Positions 55,609-63,359 of a stretch of DNA of 64,000 bases are shown here, piece by piece. The DNA is taken from positions 124,001-188,000 of the forward strand of contig JAIQFP010000002.1 of assembly GCA_020073165.1 (NCBI GenBank), given 5' to 3'. The translations under genes were made by a program, and so were the position numbers. How positions within the stretch are numbered: position 1 is the first letter of the stretch; every line of letters starts with the position of its first letter. The notes under the pieces were generated by a model, which was not told the DNA's origin, did not search any database, and saw only the letters and a program-made list of their open reading frames with translations. The DNA is from Terriglobia bacterium (GTDB taxonomy: Bacteria; Acidobacteriota; Terriglobia; Terriglobales; Acidobacteriaceae).

Positions 55609-56676
55609 ATGATCGGCGCCAAGCTGAAAATTGCTGTTCTCTACGACCTGTGGGACGACGGAACGGCCCCAGAGCCGGTTGAAAAGCCCGCCCGCACCAC
55701 CAAGCCGCGCAAGAAGACCAAGCACGAGAAAGAAGACCGGGAAGAGATTTTCGAAGCGCTGGAGAAACTTGGCCACCAGCCCTTCTATCACGTGCTCGAC
55801 GGCGGCCTCCAGTCCCTGCACGCGGTGGCCAAGTGCGGAGCCGATCTGATCTTCAACCTGACCGAAGCCTTTGCCGGCGACGACACCAAGGAGATGAATG
55901 TCGCCGCCTATCTCGACCTGCTGGGTCTGCCCTTCACCGGCGCCGGCCCGCACGCCACGTTCCTGGCCCAGGACAAGGCCACTGCCAAGAAGATGTTCGC
56001 CTTCCATGGCATTCGCACCCCGTACTTCGCTACTGCCTATCGCGGCCGCATCGACCACGCCCATGACATTTCCTTCCCCCTCATCGTGAAGCCCCTGCTG
56101 GAAGACGGCTCCATCGGTATCGACTCGGAATCGGTGGTCAGCGGCGTCAAGGAACTCATGGAACGGGTGGAATATCTTCAGAACGAATTCGATTCGCCGG
56201 CGCTGATCGAGGAATACATCGAAGGTCGCGAGATTTACGCCGCAATCCTCGGCAGCTACGAGCACGCGCACGCGCTGCCACTAGTCGAACTTGACCTCTC
56301 CCGCCTGCCCAAAGGCACGCCCAAGATTGCCAGCTGGGACGTCAAGTTTGAGAAGGATACAGAAGTACACAAGCTCACCAAGTCCGCCGTCGCTGAGGAT
56401 CTTGATGAGGAGACCGCTGCCCGTCTGTCAGACACCGCGCTGGCTGCTTACCGCGCTGTCAAGTTGCGCGATTACGGCCGCATTGACATGCGCCTCTCCC
56501 CCAAGGGCGACGTGTACGTGATCGAAGCCAATCCCAATCCCTGGTTGTCCAGCAAGCACGAGTTCGCCATGGCCGCCAAAGCTTCCGGCCGTTCCTATAC
56601 GCAGCTGATCGGCGAAATCGTGGATTTGGCAATGGCCCGATATGCCCCGCGGAGCGGGTCGACAGCAACTTCCTGA
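55609..56676 (+). CDS. ATP-grasp ligase related to D-alanine-D-alanine ligase
   Basis: Protein of 355 residues of the Ddl branch of ATP-grasp enzymes. The N-terminal domain starts IAVLYDLWDDG and has a charged insert (EKPARTTKPRKKTKHEKEDREE, about 22-45). The ATP-grasp core shows QDKATAKKMF, FPLIVKPLLEDGSIGI, ALIEEYIEGREIYAAILG, RIDMRLSPKGDVYVIEANPNPWLS (metal ligands). FNLTEAF replaces the FNALHG of true Ddl, so the substrate is probably not D-Ala-D-Ala. GGAGG precedes the ATG. It is likely to form peptide or amide bonds on an unknown acceptor, with the metallopeptidase. Confidence 0.85.
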   Translation: MIGAKLKIAVLYDLWDDGTAPEPVEKPARTTKPRKKTKHEKEDREEIFEALEKLGHQPFYHVLDGGLQSLHAVAKCGADLIFNLTEAFAGDDTKEMNVAAYLDLLGLPFTGAGPHATFLAQDKATAKKMFAFHGIRTPYFATAYRGRIDHAHDISFPLIVKPLLEDGSIGIDSESVVSGVKELMERVEYLQNEFDSPALIEEYIEGREIYAAILGSYEHAHALPLVELDLSRLPKGTPKIASWDVKFEKDTEVHKLTKSAVAEDLDEETAARLSDTALAAYRAVKLRDYGRIDMRLSPKGDVYVIEANPNPWLSSKHEFAMAAKASGRSYTQLIGEIVDLAMARYAPRSGSTATS

Positions 56677-56697
56677 AGCACTGCTTGTCGACTGCCT

Positions 56698-59016
56698 CTA
56701 GAAGGCGGTGGGATCCATCAATTGCAGCGGAAATGCCGCCGGCACCGCGGGCACGGTAAGAGTCTGCGTAGTCCTTCCCGCCAGGCTGGGATCAAAAGGC
56801 ACAAAGCCCAGGTTCAGCGCCGGCGATCCGGGCGACAGCGTATAGTCGTCTCCGCTGGGATTGGCAAACATGGGGTCCAGGTTCTGCGAATGCATGTCCT
56901 CCCCCAACACCTGCCATTGTGCCAACGTATAGCTGGTTTCCTCGTGAGTGGTGGGATCGGTGGTGATGAACGTGGGAGCCTTGCCCGTTGTGTTCCAGTA
57001 AAGATTGTGGTCCAGCACAAATCGCGTTGAGCATGGCACCGGCTGGCCGCTGCCACCCACGTCGTAGCACGACCAGTTGCCGCCTTGCGGCTTGCCTAGA
57101 TCGAAATACGAAATATTGCGGGTAAAGCTGAAGGAAGACGGATTGTCGCCGCCCCGCTGGATGGTGTGGGGATCGCCCAAGGCAAAGATGTTGTTGTCCA
57201 CCAGGTTGTTCTGCGGGTAAATATCGTTAGTATTGTCGGAAAGATTGTTGAAAAAGCCGGCGGAGGAAGTCCGGTACACCAGGTTATTGCGAGCCACCAC
57301 GTTGGACGTTCCCTGATCGAAGTAGATCCCGTGGCCACCATAGCCATCGCTGTCCTGCCAGTTGTGCGTGACGTCGTGGACCACGTTATTCAGAACCTGG
57401 TTTCCGGTGGTTGCTGACGAAGCAAAATAGATTCCTCCCATGTCGCTGGTTACGCCTTGCCCCAGGTCGTGCACCAGGTTGTACGAAACCATGTTGTCGT
57501 GTGCCAGGCCGGCACCCCCCGCGATGCCATACTGGAAACCCACTCCGATCGCTCCGCTGTAGAAATCGTAAACCTCGTTGTGGGTGATGGTGTTGTGGTG
57601 AGAATCTCCCACCCAAATGCCGGTGCCGATCCCGGTCGGCTGGACTCGGCCGCCACCCGCTATCACATTATTCTGTACCAGCGTGTGCTGGGCCACACTC
57701 GCATCGGTGGTGTTTCCGTTCGGCCAGGACCCGATTCGGATGCCGCCCGCTCCCAGGTCGAACAGAGCGCTGTTAAGTACCTGGTTGTCGGTTGTGCTCG
57801 CCGATCCGTTGCCCTCAAACTCAACACCCCAGCCCTGCGTATGCGAAATGGTGCAACCGTCGAGAGTGATGTTGCTCGATCCCGTGAAGCTCAACGCCGC
57901 CGTCACCGTGGGAATGCCCTGCGCATCGCCATAGCCGGTGACCGGCGGCATCCAGTTGTCGTGGGAAAACACGATGCCGGTGAATGTCACATACTGCAGA
58001 TTCGTCGCCAGGATCAACTGCGCCTGCTGTGGAACAATGACCGAGTCCTTAGCCGGGGTTTCGTTCTCCTTCGCAAGGTACGTCAGTGTCCACATCCCGC
58101 TGCTGCTGGTGCACGCCGGAGGATTGGTGCAGCGGTCCAGGTACCATTGCCCCGGTTGGGTCAGTGCTTCCTTGACATTCTCGATCAGATAACGATGTCC
58201 GGTGATGAAGCCATTGACGGGACCTTGAATCGTGGGGCCGGTCAGATAAGCGATGCGGTTCCCTGCATCCACCGACTGCAGACGCATGCGGCTCATCGTC
58301 CAAACTTCAAAGTCCAGGATCTCCACGTCACCCAGTGCCAGGCTGTGGTAATTGGTGGCAACGTCATTGCTGTTGAAGTGGAAACGATCAAAACATTGCC
58401 ACTGTCCGCCGGTCTCGAAGGCGCAATTGGCCGACGAGGATGACTGGTACACCGGTCCGGCGTTGTAGAGATTTCCAGCGAGCGTCGTGCGCGGCCGGTA
58501 GCGCCGCTCGCCGTTGTAGAACAGCGCCTCGAAATTCTGGAAGCTGCTGGAACTGAGCTGCGCCGTCCACACATTGCCCGAGGTGTTCTTCCATCCGGTG
58601 ATCGGTGTTCCGCCACTGATCACTGGAGTTTCGCAGGGATAGTTTTCATAACTGATGGGGGAGGTTGCGCTGCCGGAATCACTCGCGGAGAAAACCAAGG
58701 GTGCGCTAAGGAAATAATTTCCGCCGCGGATCATGACCACATGCTTGCCGCCGGGTTCGCCCTGCACCGCGCGCCGCGCACGATCGGGGCTGGCAAAAGG
58801 ACCATCGCTGTTATCACTGTTAGGTGCGTCGAGAGTTCCGCTCCAGTTGTCGTTGCCGTCCGTGGCCACGTAGAAATCAGCCAAACCGGTGCCACAGCCG
58901 TTCCCAGAACCACCCTGGCCCTGCCCATCATTGAGGGTGGGACCGTTCTTGCCCCCGCAGCCGACGAGAACGAGGAGAAACAGCACCAGCCAGGCTACTA
59001 TCAGCCGGTTTCGCAC
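56698..59016 (-). CDS. Right-handed parallel beta-helix lipoprotein
   Basis: Surface or periplasmic lipoprotein of 772 residues with lipobox LVGC after a TM-like signal. The N-terminal domain includes GTGLADFYVATDGNDNWSGTLDAPNSDNSDGPFASPDRARRAV, typical of polysaccharide lyase-like beta-helix enzymes, and the centre (about 380-650) has repeated NxxxxNxI rungs (VSYNLVHDLG, NQVLNNVVHDV, NNLVYRTSSAGFFNN). Likely a carbohydrate-active or carbohydrate-binding protein. GTG 59016 with GGAGG upstream gives a normal lipoprotein signal; the longer frame adds 30 residues of no signal value. Confidence 0.88.
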   Translation of the reverse strand: MRNRLIVAWLVLFLLVLVGCGGKNGPTLNDGQGQGGSGNGCGTGLADFYVATDGNDNWSGTLDAPNSDNSDGPFASPDRARRAVQGEPGGKHVVMIRGGNYFLSAPLVFSASDSGSATSPISYENYPCETPVISGGTPITGWKNTSGNVWTAQLSSSSFQNFEALFYNGERRYRPRTTLAGNLYNAGPVYQSSSSANCAFETGGQWQCFDRFHFNSNDVATNYHSLALGDVEILDFEVWTMSRMRLQSVDAGNRIAYLTGPTIQGPVNGFITGHRYLIENVKEALTQPGQWYLDRCTNPPACTSSSGMWTLTYLAKENETPAKDSVIVPQQAQLILATNLQYVTFTGIVFSHDNWMPPVTGYGDAQGIPTVTAALSFTGSSNITLDGCTISHTQGWGVEFEGNGSASTTDNQVLNSALFDLGAGGIRIGSWPNGNTTDASVAQHTLVQNNVIAGGGRVQPTGIGTGIWVGDSHHNTITHNEVYDFYSGAIGVGFQYGIAGGAGLAHDNMVSYNLVHDLGQGVTSDMGGIYFASSATTGNQVLNNVVHDVTHNWQDSDGYGGHGIYFDQGTSNVVARNNLVYRTSSAGFFNNLSDNTNDIYPQNNLVDNNIFALGDPHTIQRGGDNPSSFSFTRNISYFDLGKPQGGNWSCYDVGGSGQPVPCSTRFVLDHNLYWNTTGKAPTFITTDPTTHEETSYTLAQWQVLGEDMHSQNLDPMFANPSGDDYTLSPGSPALNLGFVPFDPSLAGRTTQTLTVPAVPAAFPLQLMDPTAF

Positions 59017-59398
59017 GAGGGGCCTCCAGAGCTGCTCGCGGACGGTCGTGGTCAAAAATCGAGGGTAGCGCCAATGTTGTCTCCGGGGCAGGTCACGAAG
59101 GGCCACAGGAGGGCCTATGCAGTTGCACTTCAGAAGGACAGTAACCTGCCCAGGTGGCCAATGAACGGCCGCGCGCGAACTCCCGGTTCACACCCGCATT
59201 CCGCAACAGAAACGTGCACGCAAGGTCCAGGCTGCTGATTCAACCTGCTTTCCCCGCTGCGCTCAGAACCGGGAACTGTGAACCGAGAGCTGAACCCGAC
59301 AAAGAGGGACCTGAATGAATCGCACACTCTCGTGGGCATTCGCTGCCACCCTTGTCCAGCCCCCAAGCCCAGATTCGCGTTTACAATAAGATGTAACC
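59017..59398. other. Divergent intergenic region without a supported gene
   Basis: About 380 bp between the beta-helix lipoprotein and chdC. It holds an imperfect short-period repeat around 59267-59300 (variants of GAACCGGGAACTGTGAACCGA) and a TACAAT at 59382-59387, just upstream of chdC. The few open frames lack ribosome sites. Confidence 0.45.
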
Positions 59399-60262
59399 AT
59401 GTCATCCACCCGTACTGCTCGCCCGGAAACCGCTGCAGCGGAGATCCCTCCGGTTCCATTGACCATCGAAGGCTACAGCGTGCTGCATCAGATGATGCGC
59501 TTTCGCTGGCCGGCTTGGCGCCAACTGCGTCCCGCGCAAAAGAACGCGATCATCCATGAAGCCACCAGCGTCCTGGCCAAGATGGAGCAGAATCCCGCCG
59601 GCCAGTCGGCGCTTTACTCCCTCATCGGACACAAGGGCGACCTGATGTTCGTCCACTTCCGCCAATCCTTTGATGAGCTGAACCAGGCGGAATTGCATTG
59701 GGCGCGCCTGCGGTTGAGCGACTATCTCGAGCCCACCACTTCTTACCTGTCGGTGATCGAACTCGGGCTGTACGAGTCGACCATCAAAGCCTACAAGGCT
59801 CTGGCGGAGCGCGGTGTCGAAACACATTCCGAAGAGTGGAAGCGCGAGATTGCTGACACGGTCGCGCGTCAAAAAGAGGCCATGCACCCGCGGCTCTATC
59901 CCGACCTGCCCAAGCACCGCTACCTCTGCTTCTACCCCATGGACCGCCGCCGCGGCGAAGACAAGAACTGGTACACCCTGCCTATCGAAGAACGTGCCCG
60001 GCAGATGAACGAACACGGCCTCGTCGGCCGGCGCTATGCCGGAGAAGTCCGGCAAATCATCACCGGCTCAATCGGCTTCGACGACTGGGAATGGGGCGTG
60101 GACCTGTTCGCCGACGATCCCCTGGTCTTCAAGAAGCTGATTTACGAAATGCGCTTCGACGAAGTAAGTGCCGTATACGCGCTCTTCGGAACGTTCTACG
60201 TAGGCGTCCGTTGCCCCGCCGCAGGTCTAGGCACGCTGTTGCGCGGCGAGCTACCAAAGTAA
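59399..60262 (+). CDS. chdC: Coproheme decarboxylase (ChdC/HemQ)
   Basis: Catalyses the last step of the coproporphyrin-dependent heme pathway, two decarboxylations of coproheme to heme b. It has 287 residues. Tyr179 in CFYPMDRRRGEDKNWY aligns with the catalytic tyrosine, and His206 in RQMNEHGLVGRRYAGEVRQIITGSIGFDDWEWGVDLF with the proximal heme ligand. It lacks features of true chlorite dismutases (the distal Arg context differs). This implies a HemY/HemH/HemQ route rather than the protoporphyrin route. The next gene is an AhpD-like protein. Confidence 0.93.
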   Translation: MSSTRTARPETAAAEIPPVPLTIEGYSVLHQMMRFRWPAWRQLRPAQKNAIIHEATSVLAKMEQNPAGQSALYSLIGHKGDLMFVHFRQSFDELNQAELHWARLRLSDYLEPTTSYLSVIELGLYESTIKAYKALAERGVETHSEEWKREIADTVARQKEAMHPRLYPDLPKHRYLCFYPMDRRRGEDKNWYTLPIEERARQMNEHGLVGRRYAGEVRQIITGSIGFDDWEWGVDLFADDPLVFKKLIYEMRFDEVSAVYALFGTFYVGVRCPAAGLGTLLRGELPK

Positions 60263-60274
60263 CAACCTGCCGTA

Positions 60275-60296
60275 GAGACACAGCTTGCTGCGTCTC
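60275..60296. repeat. Palindrome of GAGACACAG type after chdC
   Basis: Arms GAGACACAG (60275-60283) and CTGCGTCTC (60288-60296) pair with one A-C mismatch around a 4-nt loop, 12 bp after the chdC stop. No T run follows. Confidence 0.55.
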
Positions 60297-60363
60297 CCCA
60301 AGGCAAATTTGGCGGACCTTCCGAACAAATTCCGTTACAAGTCTTCCAGCCCTGGAGAAAAAA

Positions 60364-60759
60364 ATGCCCCTTGGACTCATCGAATACAAAGACGCCAGCC
60401 CGGAAGTCCGCGCCGTGTACGACGACATCATGGCCACGCGCAAGACCGACTGGATCAATAATTTCTGGAAAGCGCTCGCCCACGATCCCGCTACCCTCAA
60501 GCGCACCTGGGAAGACATCAAGCAGATCATGGCGCCGGGAGCGCTCGACCCACTCATCAAGGAGATGATCTACGTCGCGGTGAGCGTCAGCAACCAGTGC
60601 GGCTATTGCATCGCCTCGCACACCGCCGCTGCCAGAAAAAAGGGCATGACCGACGCCATGTTCCACGAGCTGATGGCGGTGGTCGGCATGGCTAACGAAA
60701 GCAACCGCTTGGCAGCGGGATACCAGGTGGAGATTGATGAGCAGTTCAAGACTAGTTAG
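60364..60759 (+). CDS. AhpD-like carboxymuconolactone decarboxylase family protein
   Basis: 131-residue all-helical protein. The motif E67-x11-C79-G-Y-C82-x3-H86 is the AhpD peroxidase-type catalytic arrangement, so it probably acts in thiol-dependent peroxide or alkyl hydroperoxide reduction rather than as a decarboxylase. ATG 60364 follows CTGGAG; the frame upstream overlaps chdC and is not coding. Position beside chdC, which makes peroxide-sensitive heme, is suggestive. Physiological reductant unknown; bacillithiol is a candidate given bshC in the window. Confidence 0.88.
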   Translation: MPLGLIEYKDASPEVRAVYDDIMATRKTDWINNFWKALAHDPATLKRTWEDIKQIMAPGALDPLIKEMIYVAVSVSNQCGYCIASHTAAARKKGMTDAMFHELMAVVGMANESNRLAAGYQVEIDEQFKTS

Positions 60760-60807
60760 TCGGGAGTCAGGTATCAGACCTCAAGTATCAGGTCAGTGCT
60801 CCGTCAA

Positions 60808-61323
60808 TCATTCGCCGCTCTTGGGCTTGTTTTCGAGCTCGTCCTTCACGTGCTGAGGCAGGTTGTTCATCCGTTTGATGAAGGCGGCAAGGGTCCACAG
60901 TTCCTGGTCGGAATCCCAGGCACCGTTCGCGAACATCCCGGTTCTGCGGATGCCATGTTTTGCCACCCAGAATACCTGCGCCTCGGTGTACTCGGTCCCC
61001 ACGACCGCTAGTTGGGGAGCGGATGGATTCAAGGCATGGGGAAACTTGTTTTGCTTTCCTGGTGCTCCGTGGCAGCCAGCGCATTCGCCGCGATATTGCT
61101 TTCCCCCAGCGATGAGGTTCTCGTCCGTGGGCTGGACGGGATTGGAGAGCTCGGGCGCGTTTCGCCGGACGGCAGCATGCACCGCAGCCCGCATGAGGTA
61201 GTCCTCCAATCGCGATGCCGGCACGTCACCGCGCACCTCGGCCAGCCCCAGCCGCAGGCATCCGAAACCCCCGAGGACCAGAAGCAGCAGGGTGGCGAGC
61301 ACCCCCAGAAAAAAGTTCTTCAT
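60808..61323 (-). CDS. Membrane-anchored c-type cytochrome
   Basis: Electron carrier of 171 residues: one N-terminal TM anchor (about 5-26) and a single class I heme domain with heme-binding C81-A-G-C-H85 (ECAGCHG). A probable axial Met is in RRTGMFANG (about residue 130). It would face the periplasm. GGAGGG precedes the ATG. It is convergent with the AhpD-like gene, separated by a short imperfect repeat. Partner complex not indicated. Confidence 0.9.
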   Translation of the reverse strand: MKNFFLGVLATLLLLVLGGFGCLRLGLAEVRGDVPASRLEDYLMRAAVHAAVRRNAPELSNPVQPTDENLIAGGKQYRGECAGCHGAPGKQNKFPHALNPSAPQLAVVGTEYTEAQVFWVAKHGIRRTGMFANGAWDSDQELWTLAAFIKRMNNLPQHVKDELENKPKSGE

Positions 61324-61377
61324 GGGACCCTCCGTGATCTTGTGAATTTGCCGGGAGACAATTCCAGGAACCCGCCT

Positions 61378-61716
61378 TCAGGCTCGCAGCTTCTTCTTTG
61401 GACGAGGCCTTGGCATCTTGGATAGCGGGAATTTGAATTCGTGCTGCGCCATGTTCACCCGGCGTCCGCGAAAAACTATGCCTTCCGCTTCCAGCCGCAG
61501 GCGCTGTTCGATTGCCGAATCTCCGCGCAATTTGATCTCTCCCCCAGCGCCCAGCACCCGTTGCCAGGGCAGACCGAAGGAGCGATGCAGCGTCCAGGCC
61601 ACCTGCCGTGAGGCTCCAGGATAGCCCGCGGCCCGGGCGACGGCTCCGTAGGTAGAGACCTTACCTCGTGGAATCTTGCGGATGGTGGCCACAATCCTCT
61701 GGCGCATGTCTGACAT
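61378..61716 (-). CDS. Alkyltransferase-like protein (ATL)
   Basis: 112-residue relative of O6-alkylguanine-DNA alkyltransferase. The active-site segment that reads PCHRV in MGMT is PWQRV here (Trp51 in GLPWQRVLGAGG), so there is no alkyl-accepting Cys. Such ATL proteins bind alkylated bases and hand them to nucleotide excision repair. The DNA-binding helix (VSTYGAVARAAGYPGASRQVAW) is intact. It is followed by the cytochrome gene and preceded by the YeiH transporter, with no functional link evident. Confidence 0.88.
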   Translation of the reverse strand: MSDMRQRIVATIRKIPRGKVSTYGAVARAAGYPGASRQVAWTLHRSFGLPWQRVLGAGGEIKLRGDSAIEQRLRLEAEGIVFRGRRVNMAQHEFKFPLSKMPRPRPKKKLRA

Positions 61717-61777
61717 TGAAGGTTGATAGATTCGAAGGCGACTTCGCGGGATTCACCAAAGCTGGGTTGGCGCGTCC

Positions 61778-62701
61778 TTACAGCGCAATCCATCCCACCC
61801 GGATCAGCCACAGCGCTCCCACTGAGACCAGCAGCCACAACAACACACCTTGGAGGAGGGGGCGATGCCCGACCCGCTTTAGAGTCGCCACAGAGATCCC
61901 TGCACCGATCAGATAGAGCGTCACCGTAAGTCCGATCTTGGCAATCTTGCTGAGCATTCCGTAGGCTGGCGCGCCCGCCGGCCAATACGTGTTGCATACC
62001 GCCGCCAGGCAGAAAAAAGCAATGAACCAAGGCCACTGGATCTTCGCTTTCGCCCCGCGATACACCGCCGTCCCCACCGACATGGGCACGATCCACAAGG
62101 CGCGGGCCAGTTTCACAGTCGTGCCCACGGCCAGGGCGACGGCCCCGTACTTAGCTGCCGCTCCCACCACCGAACTGGTGTCGTGAATCGCCAGCGCCGC
62201 CCACAGCCCGAATTGCGTCTGCGTCATTCCCAGCGCGGATCCGATGGGCGGAAAGATCAGCAGAGCAATCGAGTTGAGCACGAACACCGTGCCCAGTGCG
62301 ACCGCCATCTGCTCTTCGCTGGCCTCGGTGATCGGGCCGACTGCCGCGATAGCACTGCCGCCGCAGATGGCCGTCCCCGTGGAGATCAGGAACGCTGATT
62401 TGTGCTGCACCTTGAGCAGCGCGCCCAGTGACATCCCCACGGCCATGGCAAAGCTGATGCTGAGCAGCGTATAGAGAAAGCCGCTACGTCCGGCATGAAT
62501 GACTTCGTGCAGGTTCATCCCGAATCCGAGTCCCACCACCGACGCTTGTAGCAGATATCTGGTAAACCTTTTCGACTCCCGCTGGAAAGGATGGGTGAGC
62601 GTCAACCCAAAGGCGAGCCCTAACGCCAGGGCCAGGGGCGGCGACACCAATCCGCTGGCAGCTGCAACCAGGCCAATGATGAAAACTAACTTGGAGATCA
62701 T
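61778..62701 (-). CDS. YeiH-family transporter (putative sulfate exporter)
   Basis: Integral membrane protein of 307 residues with about ten hydrophobic helices, matching the YeiH/UPF0324 family. Characteristic stretches: SVVGLGFGMNLHEV, STGTAICGGSAIAAVGPI and ALAIHDTSSVVGAAAKYG. Members have been proposed to export sulfate or related anions; no direct support here. It lies downstream of a terminator that ends the STAS gene on the same strand. Confidence 0.88.
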   Translation of the reverse strand: MISKLVFIIGLVAAASGLVSPPLALALGLAFGLTLTHPFQRESKRFTRYLLQASVVGLGFGMNLHEVIHAGRSGFLYTLLSISFAMAVGMSLGALLKVQHKSAFLISTGTAICGGSAIAAVGPITEASEEQMAVALGTVFVLNSIALLIFPPIGSALGMTQTQFGLWAALAIHDTSSVVGAAAKYGAVALAVGTTVKLARALWIVPMSVGTAVYRGAKAKIQWPWFIAFFCLAAVCNTYWPAGAPAYGMLSKIAKIGLTVTLYLIGAGISVATLKRVGHRPLLQGVLLWLLVSVGALWLIRVGWIAL

Positions 62702-62731
62702 GCGGTCAGGATTTTCCGGATACTACAACAA

Positions 62732-62758
62732 CAAACGGGCGGGCAAGGCGCCCGCCCG
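62732..62758 (-). terminator. Terminator after the STAS gene
   Basis: Perfect 9-bp stem CGGGCGGGC (62736-62744) / GCCCGCCCG (62750-62758) with a 5-nt loop. On the minus strand it is followed by TTTGTTGTTGT, a T-rich tract. It lies 33 bp after the STAS stop, separating it from the YeiH gene. Confidence 0.7.
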
Positions 62759-62791
62759 CCAAGTTTCGAAATGCTTCTCGCAGAAGCGGCA

Positions 62792-63148
62792 CTACGCGGC
62801 TACGCTCTTGCCGAACGCTTCAACCGCGCGCTCTTCGTTGTCGTAAACTTCAAAAACCGTGAGCAGCTTGGTCACCTGCAGCAAGTCGCCTACGCGCTGC
62901 GTAAGATTGGCCAGCTTTACGGCGCCGCCGGCGTTGTGTGCGGTGGTGTAGAGGGACACCAGCGTCCCCAGCCCGCCGCTATCGATGTAATTCACACCCC
63001 CCAGGTTGAGCACGATGCGGTTGTTCTCCGCGATCAGCTTCCGCACCGTGTCGCGCAGCATGGCGGATTCCTCGCCAAACACGATTCGACCATGGCAATC
63101 CACAATGAGCACGCCCGCAATGGTTCGGGTACTGAGTCTGAGTTGCAC
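62792..63148 (-). CDS. STAS-domain anti-sigma factor antagonist
   Basis: SpoIIAA/RsbV-like protein of 118 residues, a phosphorylation-controlled partner of an anti-sigma factor kinase. The loop LGGVNYIDSGGLGTLVSLY contains the phospho-acceptor Ser after the conserved Asp. GTG 63148 follows the strong AAAGGAGGG; the longer frame has no STAS sequence. No anti-sigma kinase or sigma factor is adjacent. It is divergent from dnaX. Confidence 0.88.
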   Translation of the reverse strand: MQLRLSTRTIAGVLIVDCHGRIVFGEESAMLRDTVRKLIAENNRIVLNLGGVNYIDSGGLGTLVSLYTTAHNAGGAVKLANLTQRVGDLLQVTKLLTVFEVYDNEERAVEAFGKSVAA

Positions 63149-63338
63149 GGGGCCCTCCTTTGGCTGGCGCGCATGCCAACCCACGCTAAGCGTATCCCTG
63201 GAGTGCGTTTCGCGCAAGAGTCTGGTGGCAGAATTTCGCGGAAAATCCGCGTTTCAGCGCCCAAATTGAACCGCCGACCCAGGAAAAATGGGGTAGTATG
63301 CCGTGCTGGCGCGGGCCGCGGTGTCCCCGCCCATCACG

Positions 63339-63344
63339 TATAAT
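63339..63344 (+). promoter_or_regulatory. -10 element of dnaX
   Basis: Perfect TATAAT ending 15 bp before the ATG at 63360; transcription would start about 9 nt before the ATG. No matching -35 or Shine-Dalgarno is evident. Confidence 0.45.
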
Positions 63345-63359
63345 CAGAGTTTCCTCACC

